From Actinomycetota bacterium (lineage in GTDB: Bacteria; Actinomycetota; Actinomycetes; Actinomycetales; Microbacteriaceae): a stretch of 64,000 nt of DNA. Both the position numbers and the translations under genes were made by a program. The stretch spans positions 62,001 to 126,000 of the forward strand of contig JAIUPK010000002.1 in NCBI GenBank assembly GCA_020160915.1, given 5' to 3'. Position 1 is the first letter of the stretch, and the number at the start of each line of letters is the position of its first letter. Under the pieces are notes generated by a model that had not been told where the DNA came from, made no database searches, and saw only the letters and a list, made by a program, of their open reading frames with translations. This document shows positions 37,249-44,764 of the stretch, one piece after another.

Positions 37249-37269
37249 GTTGAGTCGACTCGGCTCAAG
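37249..37269. promoter_or_regulatory. HAIR operator for HspR
   Basis: On the minus strand CTTGAGC-N7-ACTCAAC, two mismatches from the HAIR consensus CTTGAGT-N7-ACTCAAG. The centre is the perfect palindrome GAGTCGACTC. It lies 160 bp upstream of dnaK, next to a TTGACA at 37242-37237, and only 25 bp from the -10 of the divergent DUF2165 gene. Confidence 0.75.
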
Positions 37270-37293
37270 GTGACGTAGCATCCGTTCGGGGCC

Positions 37294-37299
37294 TACAGT
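37294..37299 (+). promoter_or_regulatory. -10 hexamer of leaderless DUF2165 gene
   Basis: TACAGT, 6 bases, then GTG 37306. Confidence 0.6.
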
Positions 37300-37305
37300 G
37301 CACAC

Positions 37306-37896
37306 GTGACCTCGACCTCTGAGAACCCCGTCTGGTGGCAGCGGCTCGGCTCGCTGCCCTTCGCCGTCGCCGTACTGGTGGCGTGCAACGCGCTCTACAT
37401 CTTCCTGGTGGCGCTCGGCAACATCACCGACTACGGCACCAACTTCGAGTTCGTCAAGCACGTGCTCTCGATGGACACCACCAACTTCGGTGCAGCCGAC
37501 GGCACCGGGCTCGACCCCGATGTCATGTGGCGCGCGATCACCGATCCCGTGGTGTGGAACGTGGCGTACATCGGGCTGATCATCTGGGAGAGCCTCGCAG
37601 CGATCGTGCTCATCGGGGCCTGTGTGCTGTGGCTGCGAGCCCTCATCACCCGGGGAACATTCGACTCAGCACGCATCTGGTCGAGCATCGGCCTGCTCAT
37701 GATCATCGTGCTGTTCTTCGGCGGATTCATCACCGTCGGCGGGGAGTGGTTCCAGATGTGGCGCTCCACCGCGTGGAACGGTCTCGACCCGGCATTCCGC
37801 AACTCGGTGCTGGCCGCGATCACGCTCGTGCTCATTCACACCACCGCTCAGGGTTGGGTCAGAAAAGTTCACGTGGAGAACACCTCCAACCACTAG
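37306..37896 (+). CDS. DUF2165 family membrane protein
   Basis: 196 residues with four membrane helices (about 18-38, 86-108, 127-147 and 164-182). The FVKHVLSMDTT segment after helix one and the WEShort turn WESLAAIVLIG followed by GGEWFQMWRS are typical of DUF2165, found in many bacteria without known function. GTG 37306 is fixed by a TACAGT hexamer 6 bases upstream. Divergent from dnaK across the HAIR site, so HspR binding could also affect it. Confidence 0.85.
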   Translation: MTSTSENPVWWQRLGSLPFAVAVLVACNALYIFLVALGNITDYGTNFEFVKHVLSMDTTNFGAADGTGLDPDVMWRAITDPVVWNVAYIGLIIWESLAAIVLIGACVLWLRALITRGTFDSARIWSSIGLLMIIVLFFGGFITVGGEWFQMWRSTAWNGLDPAFRNSVLAAITLVLIHTTAQGWVRKVHVENTSNH

Positions 37897-37905
37897 CGTG
37901 TGAGC

Positions 37906-39333
37906 ATGACGGACGAGCTACCCGACGCTGTGAAGCCCACCGACTCGAAGATCCCGGTCGCCGCCGACACCCTTGCGGTGGGCGCGGTCGGCAGGGTCGC
38001 CGATGACGACAAGGTGGTTCCGCGCAAGCAGGTGATCTCCTGGGCGATGTGGGACTGGGCGACTCAGCCGTTCAACTCGGTGATCCTCACGTTCGTCTTC
38101 GCCTCGCTGTACCTCGTCTCTGACAACTTCCTGCCGGCGGACATCGCCGCCCTCCCCGACGGTGATGCCGTCAAGGAGCAGGCGCTCGCGGGTCTCACCG
38201 CCGGCTACGGACTCGCCACCACGCTGGCCGGTGTGCTGATCTTCCTGCTCGCCCCGGTGCTCGGCCAGCGAGCGGATGCCTCGGGCATGCAGAAGCGCCT
38301 CCTGCTGCTGTTCACCGGCATCCTCGCGCTGATCCAGTTCGGGCTGTTCTTCGTCTTCGCCCAGCCCGCCTACTTCTGGCTCGGCGCCGGCCTCCTCGCG
38401 CTCGGTGCCGTCGTCTCCGAGATCGCCGGGGTCAACTACAACGCGATGCTCGTGCAGGTGTCGACACGCAAGACGATCGGCAAGGTCAGCGGTCTCGGCT
38501 GGGGCCTGGGCTACATCGGCGGAATCGTCGCTCTGGTCATCGTCGTCATCCTGACCTTCGCGGACTGGTTCGGTCTGGACACCTCCAACGGGCTCGCGTA
38601 CCGCCTCATCGCCGTCGGCGCGGGCGTCTGGACGATCCTGTTCTCGCTGCCGCTCTTCTTCAACGTTCCCGAGGCTCCGGCCGCGCGGCCCGACATCGCG
38701 AAGATCGGCTTCTTCCAGAGCTATGTCGTGCTGGTCAAGGACATCGGCAAGCTCTTCAAGGAGTCGGCGTCGACCGGGTGGTTCCTCATCGCCAGCGCGA
38801 TCTACCGCGACGGGCTCGCCGGAGTCTTCGCCTTCGGCGGCATCCTCGCCGCCGTGGCGTTCGGCTTCACTGCCAACGAGGTCATGATCTTCGGCATCGC
38901 GGCCAACATCGTCGCCGGAATCTCCACGATCATCGCGGGCCGCATCGACGACATGGTCGGCCCGAAGGCGGTCATCCTGTTCGCCCTGTTCGGCCTGGTT
39001 GCCATGGCCGTGGTGATCTTCGCGCTTCATGACACCGGTACTGCCGTCTTCTGGGCGGGCGGACTCATCCTCTCCGCGTTCGTCGGCCCCGCGCAGGCGG
39101 CCAGCCGCTCGCTCCTGGCCCGCGTGACGCCCGAGGGTCGACAGGGCGAGGTGTTCGGCCTGTACGCGACGACCGGCCGGGTGGCCAGCTTCATCTCCCC
39201 CGCGCTCTGGACACTGTTCATCGTCGCCTTCGGCGCGACGATCTACGGTGTGCTGGGTATCGCGCTCGTGCTGCTGGTCGGTGCCGTCGCGCTGCTCTTC
39301 GTGAAGATCCCCAAGCACGTGCGGGTGCGCTGA
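37906..39333 (+). CDS. MFS transporter, UMF1/Atg22-like
   Basis: 475 residues from ATG 37906; 12 predicted membrane helices. SWAMWDWATQPFNSVILTFVF near residues 45-65 is the hallmark of the Atg22-like branch of the major facilitator superfamily, which in yeast effluxes amino acids from the vacuole; bacterial substrates are mostly unknown. GPAQAASRSLLARVTP in the C-terminal half also fits. The first 40 residues are a polar cytoplasmic tail. Begins 9 bp after DUF2165. Confidence 0.88.
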   Translation: MTDELPDAVKPTDSKIPVAADTLAVGAVGRVADDDKVVPRKQVISWAMWDWATQPFNSVILTFVFASLYLVSDNFLPADIAALPDGDAVKEQALAGLTAGYGLATTLAGVLIFLLAPVLGQRADASGMQKRLLLLFTGILALIQFGLFFVFAQPAYFWLGAGLLALGAVVSEIAGVNYNAMLVQVSTRKTIGKVSGLGWGLGYIGGIVALVIVVILTFADWFGLDTSNGLAYRLIAVGAGVWTILFSLPLFFNVPEAPAARPDIAKIGFFQSYVVLVKDIGKLFKESASTGWFLIASAIYRDGLAGVFAFGGILAAVAFGFTANEVMIFGIAANIVAGISTIIAGRIDDMVGPKAVILFALFGLVAMAVVIFALHDTGTAVFWAGGLILSAFVGPAQAASRSLLARVTPEGRQGEVFGLYATTGRVASFISPALWTLFIVAFGATIYGVLGIALVLLVGAVALLFVKIPKHVRVR

Positions 39334-39376
39334 CGCTGCTGTCCGAAAGTCGCTGGCGGTGGCAGCATCCACCCGT

Positions 39377-39382
39377 CAGGCT
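39377..39382 (+). promoter_or_regulatory. -10 hexamer upstream of the ICL/PEP mutase gene
   Basis: CAGGCT, 6 bases, then ATG 39389. The 6 bases are GGGGGC, so a ribosome site is not excluded. Confidence 0.4.
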
Positions 39383-39388
39383 GGGGGC

Positions 39389-40168
39389 ATGACCCAACTG
39401 GAGAAGGCCCGCCTACTCAACTCGCTGTACGTGCCCGGCGACCCGCTCATCGTCACCAATGTCTGGGATGCCGTGACCGCGCGCATCGTGGCCGCCGCCC
39501 CCGGCGTGCGCGCGATCGCCACCGCCAGCCACGCCGTCAGCTACGCGCACGGGGTCGACGACGGCGAGGGGCTCACCCTCGATGAGGCACTGGATGCGGC
39601 CCGCCGGGTCGTCGCCGCAGTCGAGCTGCCGGTCTCCGTCGACTTCGAGCGCGGCTACGCGACGGATGCCGCGGCAGTGCAGCACCACGTCGAGCAGCTC
39701 ATCGCGACCGGCGCCGTGGGGCTCAACCTCGAGGACAGCAGCGGACCCGACGCGCTGTTCCCGCACGAGCTGGCGGTGGCGCGCGTGGCGGCGGTGCGGC
39801 GCGCGGGGGAGGCCACGGGCATCCCGATCGTGCTCAACGCTCGGGTCGATGCCCTCGTGCGCGGCGGGACCCGGGACGACGCAATCGCTCGCGCGAACGC
39901 CTACCTCGCCGCGGGGGCCGACGTGATCTTCATGCTGGGCGTGCGTGACGAGGAGTCGATCTCGTGGGCCATCGAGCACATCGACGGGCGCGTGTCGGTG
40001 ATCGCCAACCCCAGCGCTCCGCCGCTCGCGACCCTCGCCGAGCTGGGGGTGTCGCGGGTGAGCTTCGGCCCGGGCACCCTCGGGTTGACGCTCGCGCACC
40101 TGCAGGCCGCGGCCACGCAGCTCACCGCCCTCGGCGAGTACCCCGCCGAGCTCGGCTTCTCGTACTGA
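39389..40168 (+). CDS. Isocitrate lyase / phosphoenolpyruvate mutase family protein
   Basis: 259 residues, TIM barrel. Near the start NVWDAVTARIV and ATASHAVSYAHG match the PEP mutase-like family; VDFERGY (about 85-91) gives the metal-binding Asp/Glu, GLNLEDS and NARVDAL follow. The isocitrate-lyase KKCGH motif is absent, so it is not isocitrate lyase. Members act on oxaloacetate, methylisocitrate or phosphonates, or are uncharacterised; no phosphonate genes are nearby. Confidence 0.88.
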   Translation: MTQLEKARLLNSLYVPGDPLIVTNVWDAVTARIVAAAPGVRAIATASHAVSYAHGVDDGEGLTLDEALDAARRVVAAVELPVSVDFERGYATDAAAVQHHVEQLIATGAVGLNLEDSSGPDALFPHELAVARVAAVRRAGEATGIPIVLNARVDALVRGGTRDDAIARANAYLAAGADVIFMLGVRDEESISWAIEHIDGRVSVIANPSAPPLATLAELGVSRVSFGPGTLGLTLAHLQAAATQLTALGEYPAELGFSY

Positions 40169-40178
40169 GGGGTCGGGG

Positions 40179-40805
40179 CTAGCGCGGCGCCTGCGGCCAG
40201 GCGGCCGCGAGACGCGTGAGCAGCGCGGCGAGCGCCTGCGTCTCGTCATCGGTGAAGCCGGCGAGCGCCTCCGTGACCGCACTGCGGCGGGATGCCCGTG
40301 CCGAGTCGAGGAGCGCCCGGCCGGCGTCGGTCAACGCGATGACGCTGCGGCGGGCATCCCGCGGGTCGGCGGAACGCAGCACCAGGCCGCGCTCGGCCGC
40401 ATCGTTGACCAGCCGGCTGGCGCGGGGCTGATCGACGCCGATCGCGGCCGCCACCTCGGAGATGCCCATGCGCGTCTCAGGAGCCGCTGACTCGAGCACC
40501 TCGAGCATGCGGAAGCGGGCCGCGCCCGCGAGTCCGGGGGGTCCGTGGTGACCACCGGCCCAGGGGGGTGGGCCGTCACCCCACGGCGGGCGGCCAGCAC
40601 CCCAAGGCCCGCGGCCGTGCGAGTGGTCGTGCCCGGCATCCGCGTGTTCGTGGCTATCCCCGTGCCCGTCTCCGTGGTCGTGCCCGGCGCCCCACGGTCC
40701 ACGGCCGGCGCCGCGCGGTCCGCCGTGGCGTCGACCGCCCGTGCGCAGGGCCAGGAGGGCCTGCTCGATCTGGCGAATGGCATCCGCTTGACTTTCCGAA
40801 GACAT
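40179..40805 (-). CDS. MarR-family regulator with a His/Gly-rich insert
   Basis: 208 residues. After a short N-terminal helix (1-22) comes a low-complexity insert (22-92) with eight histidines between 42 and 63, two GRGPWGAG copies and WGDG/WAGG elements. The winged helix follows: VLESAAPETRMGISEVAAAIGV, DQPRASRLVNDAAERGLV, and the wing RSADPRDARRSVIALTDAG. The His cluster could bind metal (Zn, Ni, Cu). ATG 40805 has TATAGT 7 bases upstream, and a palindrome covers both, so it probably represses itself and its divergent neighbours. Confidence 0.85.
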   Translation of the reverse strand: MSSESQADAIRQIEQALLALRTGGRRHGGPRGAGRGPWGAGHDHGDGHGDSHEHADAGHDHSHGRGPWGAGRPPWGDGPPPWAGGHHGPPGLAGAARFRMLEVLESAAPETRMGISEVAAAIGVDQPRASRLVNDAAERGLVLRSADPRDARRSVIALTDAGRALLDSARASRRSAVTEALAGFTDDETQALAALLTRLAAAWPQAPR

Positions 40806-40837
40806 GTATGTAACTATACATTCATTGTCATATGACA
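40804..40837. promoter_or_regulatory. Two palindromic operators in the divergent MarR intergenic region
   Basis: ATGTAT-N6-ATACAT (40804-40821) overlaps the MarR start codon and its -10 TATAGT (40818-40813). TGTCATATGACA (40826-40837) is a perfect 12-bp palindrome 28 bp before the divergent gene. Both are AT-rich, unlike the surroundings. Confidence 0.65.
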
Positions 40838-40865
40838 TGTAAACCCAATCCGAAAGAAGAACCCC

Positions 40866-41240
40866 ATGAACACCCCCACTGAAACAACTGCCCCCCGCCC
40901 CAGCCACTGGCTGCGGGCGATCGAGTTCCGCAAGCACCAGCTGGGTCGCGAGTACCGCGACACGCTGAACGACAAGGCCCGCGAGGGCATCTCCGACGAG
41001 GACTACGCCACCACCATGGCCACCCTCGAGAAGATGGCGCTCAACCTGGGCTGGAGCGAGGACGACGACTTCGGCCCGCGCGGTCGCGGCTTCGGCCCCG
41101 GCTTCGGTCGCGGCCCCAAGCGCGGCTTCGGGCGTGGCTTCGGGCCCGGCTTCGGACCCGGTCACGGTCACCACGACCACCCGCACCGCCGTCCTGAGAA
41201 TGCACAGGACTCCTCGCCCGCCGCGGAGCCCGAGGCGTAA
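40866..41240 (+). CDS. Small protein resembling a MarR dimerisation region with a Gly/Phe/Arg tail
   Basis: 124 residues. Residues 14-35 (WLRAIEFRK onward) and 40-63 (EGISDEDYATT, LEKMALNLGW) resemble the N- and C-terminal helices of the MarR protein encoded next: the second block is identical at 12 of 24 positions to its last helix. The DNA-binding core is missing. Residues 69-98 repeat GFGPGF/GRGF motifs, followed by GHGHHDHPH. It may heterodimerise with and modulate a MarR protein; this is an inference. Divergent from the His-rich MarR gene, 9 bp before the next gene. Confidence 0.72.
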   Translation: MNTPTETTAPRPSHWLRAIEFRKHQLGREYRDTLNDKAREGISDEDYATTMATLEKMALNLGWSEDDDFGPRGRGFGPGFGRGPKRGFGRGFGPGFGPGHGHHDHPHRRPENAQDSSPAAEPEA

Positions 41241-41249
41241 CCTCGAAGC

Positions 41250-41681
41250 ATGGACACTCCTCGACCCATAGGTTTCTGGCTCAAGCTCGTTGACCGACTG
41301 ATCGACGAGCAGTTCGCCTCGACACTCGAGGAACACGGCGTCACCCGACGCCAGTGGCAACTCCTGAACGTGCTCACGCAAGGGCCCGCGACGGTGGAGC
41401 AACTGGATGCCGCGGTGGCGCCGTTCCTGTCGGGCGCGACCGACGACGACCCTGCCGAGACCTCCGCCGACCACCTCGCCGAGCTGCTGGATAGCGCCTG
41501 GCTGGAGGACACCGCGCAGGGCTACGCGCTCACCGACCGCGGACGCGGCGCCTTCGAGCGGCTCGAGCTCGTGGTCGCCGCTCAGCGCACCCAGGTCGCG
41601 GAGGGCATCACGGCCGACCAGTACGGGCAGGCCGTCGCCGTGCTCGAGCGCATGGCGCGCAACCTCGGCTACGCCGGCTGA
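41250..41681 (+). CDS. MarR-family winged-helix regulator
   Basis: 143 residues. N-terminal dimer helix FWLKLVDRLIDEQF, a winged helix with TRRQWQLLNVLTQGPATVEQLDAAV, a divergent wing (DTAQGYALTDRGRGAF) and a C-terminal dimer helix ending EGITADQYGQAV-LERMARNLG. Ligand unknown. Follows the headless MarR-like gene by 9 bp and is probably cotranscribed with it. Its last 13 bp overlap the end of the opposite TetR gene. Confidence 0.85.
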   Translation: MDTPRPIGFWLKLVDRLIDEQFASTLEEHGVTRRQWQLLNVLTQGPATVEQLDAAVAPFLSGATDDDPAETSADHLAELLDSAWLEDTAQGYALTDRGRGAFERLELVVAAQRTQVAEGITADQYGQAVAVLERMARNLGYAG

Positions 41682-42286
41682 ACCAACCCGGCTAGCGCGA
41701 CCCGCGCCCGCGCGTAGGGCTCCACGCTGTCGGTGAGCCGCGAGGCCGAGTTCGCGCCTTCGAGGATCGCCGTGACCTCGAAGGCGAGTTGGGCGGCGTC
41801 CGCGCCTGGCGCCAACTCCCCCGCATCGATGGCTCGCTGGGCGATGCGGCGCACGGTCTCGTACCAGTCGGCCATGGCATCGGCGACGGCATCGCGCACG
41901 GGCCCCGGCTGGGCCCCGACCTCCATGGCGGCTGCGGCGAAGAAGCATCCGCCGGCGAACACCCGGCCCTGGCTGTAGTCGAGCCAGTTGTCGAGCAGCG
42001 CGCGCAGCCGGTCGAGCCCGCCGGGCACCGTGAGCGCCGGCGCGATCACGCGCTCGATGAAGATCTCGCGCGCGGCTTCGACTGTCGCGAGCTGCAACTG
42101 CTCCTTCGTACCGAAGAGGGCGACGACACCGCCCTTGCTCCGGTCGGTCTCGGTTGCCAGGGCGCCGATGGTGAGCCCGTCCAGTCCGCCGACCGACGCG
42201 AGGTTGACGGCGCGCTCCATCACCTGGCGGCGCGACTCGTCCCCGCGCGCCCGTCGTCCATCGGCGGCCGTCGTCATGGCATCCAT
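41669..42286 (-). CDS. TetR/AcrR-family repressor
   Basis: 205 residues. HTH of TetR type: VMERAVNLASVGGLDGLTIGALATETDRSKGGVVALFGTKEQLQLAT (residues about 22-68), then a TetR_C_6/YcdC-like ligand domain with GGCFFAAAAMEV. ATG 42286 has GGAGG about 10 bases upstream. Divergent from an alpha/beta hydrolase gene, with the palindrome 42315-42330 between them, so it most likely represses itself and the hydrolase. Confidence 0.92.
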   Translation of the reverse strand: MDAMTTAADGRRARGDESRRQVMERAVNLASVGGLDGLTIGALATETDRSKGGVVALFGTKEQLQLATVEAAREIFIERVIAPALTVPGGLDRLRALLDNWLDYSQGRVFAGGCFFAAAAMEVGAQPGPVRDAVADAMADWYETVRRIAQRAIDAGELAPGADAAQLAFEVTAILEGANSASRLTDSVEPYARARVALAGLVQPA

Positions 42287-42314
42287 TGTTGCGTTCCTCC
42301 CGCCTTTCGATACT

Positions 42315-42330
42315 ATACGAACGATCGTAT
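42315..42330. promoter_or_regulatory. TetR-type operator
   Basis: ATACGA-ACGA-TCGTAT, a perfect 6+6 palindrome with the core ACGATCGT, in the 65 bp between the divergent TetR and hydrolase genes. Confidence 0.7.
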
Positions 42331-42351
42331 TTACACACGAAAGGACTCCGG

Positions 42352-43191
42352 ATGCCCGCCGCCCGCGTCGCCCTCGCCACCCTCAGCCGCGTCGCCCCCG
42401 CACTGGGAGCCGAGGTGGGGTGGCGGCTGTGGCGCCACGTCGGCGCGCCACAAGCCGTGCACGAGCGCGACTCGCTGGTGCACAAGTGGGCGTACCGCGA
42501 GGTCGTGGATGTGGGCGGCCGCGAGATCATGACCTACCGCTGGGGGTCGGGAGAGCGCGTGATACTTCTCGTGCACGGGTGGCGGAGCCGGGCATCCCGA
42601 TTCTCGGCTCTTGTCGCGGCCCTGCAGTCTGCCGACGTGACTGTCATCGCCTTCGACGCGCCAGCGAACGGTGACTCACCCGGGCGGCTCGTGACGATCC
42701 TCGACTACGCCGCCGCGATCGAGGCACTGTCGCTGCGGCACGGCCCGATCGACACGATCGTGGCGCACTCGTTCGGGGTGCTCGCGACCTTCGTCGCCGT
42801 GCGCGAGGGCGTGACCGTCAAGCGCATCGTCGGAATCTCGGGGATGGCGAATGCCGACCAGCTCGTCGACAAGTTCTGCGCCCTCGCCGGCCTGGGCGCC
42901 CGAGCCGTGCGCGGCATGCGGCGACGGATCGAACGCCGCACGTTCCCCGAGGTCGTCGACCCCTGGAGCCGGTTCGTCGCCGAGCTGGACCCGTCGGCCA
43001 CTCACGTGCCCGTGCTCCTGGTGCACGACACGGATGACGCGACCGTCGATCCCGGCCAGGCACTGCTCATCGCCGACGCGCACACCGGGCCGGTGCACTC
43101 CGTGATCACCTCGGGACTCGGCCACCTGCGCATCCTCAGCGACCCCGCGGTCGTGGAGGAGGTGCGGCGGTTCGTCGTCAGCGAGCGGTGA
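42352..43191 (+). CDS. Alpha/beta hydrolase
   Basis: 279 residues. LLVHGWRSRASRF forms the oxyanion loop, AHSFGVLA (about 141-148) is the nucleophile elbow with the serine, DDATVD supplies the acid, and GHLRILSD the catalytic His near the end. ATG 42352 has AAGGA 7 bases upstream. Substrate unknown. Controlled by the divergent TetR repressor, by position. The 3' end overlaps crtEb by 14 bp on the other strand. Confidence 0.9.
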   Translation: MPAARVALATLSRVAPALGAEVGWRLWRHVGAPQAVHERDSLVHKWAYREVVDVGGREIMTYRWGSGERVILLVHGWRSRASRFSALVAALQSADVTVIAFDAPANGDSPGRLVTILDYAAAIEALSLRHGPIDTIVAHSFGVLATFVAVREGVTVKRIVGISGMANADQLVDKFCALAGLGARAVRGMRRRIERRTFPEVVDPWSRFVAELDPSATHVPVLLVHDTDDATVDPGQALLIADAHTGPVHSVITSGLGHLRILSDPAVVEEVRRFVVSER

Positions 43192-44038
43192 GCGCCCACC
43201 AGATCATGAGCATCGTCACGAAGAACCCGGTGATGAAGTTGAGGAGCAGGAATCGCCGCCACCCACGGTTGGCGGTGTCGGCCGCGGCATCCGTCACGTT
43301 CCAGAACGGTGCGCAGACCGCGGCGTACGGCAGCACGAGGATCGCTGCCAGAGGCCCGGGCCACGCGCTGAACAGCAGCAGCACTCCGCCGAGGAGGTAG
43401 GCGATCACGGCGAAGCGCACCGTCCAGCGGGCGCCGATCACCGTCGCGATCGAGGCGATGCCGCCCTCGCGGTCGGCGATGACGTCCTGCACCGCACCGA
43501 ACGCGTGCGACGCCATGCCCCACAGGAAGAACGCGCCGAGCACCGCCCACAGTTGCGGCGTGAACACCGCACCCGCCAGCACGAGGCCGTAGACCGCGGG
43601 CGAGACGAAGTGAGTGCTCGAGGTGATCGAGTCGAGGAACGGCTTCTCCTTGAAGCGCAGCCCCTTCGCCGAGTAGGCGACCACCGCGAACAGCGAGATC
43701 GCCAGCACCAGCCACGACAGGGGCGACCCCACGATCACGAGGTAGACGACGAACGGCACGGTCGTCACGACCGAGGCGATCAAGGTCGGCCGGTGCATCC
43801 GGGTGTCGAGAAGGGCACCCTCGACGCCACCCTTGCGCGGGTTGCGCAGATCGGACTCGTAGTCGAAGACGTCGTTGATGCCGTACATCGCGAGGTTGTA
43901 CGGGATGAGGAAGAAGATCGTGCCCACGATCAGGGTCACGTCGACCTGGCCGGTGGTCAGCAGGTAGGCGGCCGCGAACGGGAACGCGGTGTTCACCCAG
44001 CTGAGGGGCCGGGATGACACGAACAGCGCCTTAAGCAT
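43178..44038 (-). CDS. crtEb: Lycopene elongase, UbiA-family prenyltransferase
   Basis: 286 residues with eight to nine membrane helices. YGINDVFDYESDLRNPRKGG (about 54-73) is the first Asp-rich prenyl-PP site and QDVIADREGGI (about 183-193) the second. Adds C5 units to lycopene to give C45 and C50 carotenoids. Last gene of the carotenoid operon, overlapping crtYf by 8 bp. Assignment rests on the UbiA motifs plus the cluster. Confidence 0.93.
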   Translation of the reverse strand: MLKALFVSSRPLSWVNTAFPFAAAYLLTTGQVDVTLIVGTIFFLIPYNLAMYGINDVFDYESDLRNPRKGGVEGALLDTRMHRPTLIASVVTTVPFVVYLVIVGSPLSWLVLAISLFAVVAYSAKGLRFKEKPFLDSITSSTHFVSPAVYGLVLAGAVFTPQLWAVLGAFFLWGMASHAFGAVQDVIADREGGIASIATVIGARWTVRFAVIAYLLGGVLLLFSAWPGPLAAILVLPYAAVCAPFWNVTDAAADTANRGWRRFLLLNFITGFFVTMLMIWWALTAR

Positions 44039-44384
44039 CGGTGGGCTCCTCCTCGGGGGCGGGTCTCGATACGCCCTCTGGGCTACTCGACCGGCGGCCG
44101 TCGAGCAGGGCCCACAGCGCGGGCAGACCCACGACCGCCGCCACCGCGTAGGCGAAGTCCTCGAGCGGCGCGACCCCCACGAACGCCCCGGATATCGCGG
44201 CCGGGTTGTAGGCGACAAGCCCGACGGAGATCATCACGTTGTCGAAGATCGCCGTCATCACCAGCACCACGGCCGCCGTCAGGGCGACCGCCGGCCAGCG
44301 CGGAGTGCGGCGCACGATGAGTCCCGCGATCACGAGCACCGCGACCGGCACGAGGAACACGACGTTGAGCGCCCAGTAGGTCAT
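44031..44384 (-). CDS. crtYf: C50 carotenoid cyclase subunit, CrtYf-like
   Basis: 117 residues, three membrane helices. The pattern FDNVMISVGLVAY-P and PLEDFAYAVAAVVGLPALW is that of the lycopene cyclase domain. Works as a heterodimer with CrtYe to close the rings of C50 carotenoids. Residues about 98-107 of the tail are encoded by a degenerate family A repeat (44062-44092), so the C-terminal extension is repeat-derived. Overlaps crtYe by 4 bp and crtEb by 8 bp. Confidence 0.9.
   Translation of the reverse strand: MTYWALNVVFLVPVAVLVIAGLIVRRTPRWPAVALTAAVVLVMTAIFDNVMISVGLVAYNPAAISGAFVGVAPLEDFAYAVAAVVGLPALWALLDGRRSSSPEGVSRPAPEEEPTDA
44062..44092 (-). repeat. Hairpin repeat, family A, copy 6, inside crtYf
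   Basis: Arms GGTCTCGATAC and GTAGCCC/CTACTCGACC with inner GCCC-TCT-GGGC. Both arms carry T-to-C changes relative to other copies. It is read through in frame as part of the CrtYf tail. Confidence 0.7.
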
Positions 44385-44764
44385 GGGGTGCCGCCCGCGC
44401 GGTCGTTTCGGACATCTCGCCCGTCCTCAGCACCCGCGTGTGTCCGTAGCGACCGCGCGTGCAGCAGGCGGGATGCCGCGGAGTACGCGTTCATCGTCAG
44501 GTAGCACAGCAGCGTGAGGAAGAAGACCTCCTCGAGCGGAACCTCGGGCGCGACCTGCAGGCCGGTCATGAACGAGGTCTCCCCGCGGAAGAACACGCCG
44601 AGTCCAACCCCCGCAATGTCCCAGGCGAGGAAGAACGCGAGGCCGACCACCAGCACCACCGCCGCCCGCCACGGCGCCGCCCAGAAGAACAGTCGGAACC
44701 TGCGGTCGAGCATCACCATGCCGGTGAGGGCGACCGCGAGGGCGGCGAGGTAGAGGAGGCTCAT
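44381..44764 (-). CDS. crtYe: C50 carotenoid cyclase subunit, CrtYe-like
   Basis: 127 residues, three membrane helices. FFLAWDIAGVGLGVFFRGE and VPLEEVFFLTLLCYLTMN are the two conserved blocks of the lycopene cyclase domain, the second holding the PLEE acid pair. Partner of CrtYf. The last 25 residues are polar and variable. Overlaps crtI and crtYf by 4 bp each. Confidence 0.92.
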   Translation of the reverse strand: MSLLYLAALAVALTGMVMLDRRFRLFFWAAPWRAAVVLVVGLAFFLAWDIAGVGLGVFFRGETSFMTGLQVAPEVPLEEVFFLTLLCYLTMNAYSAASRLLHARSLRTHAGAEDGRDVRNDRAGGTP

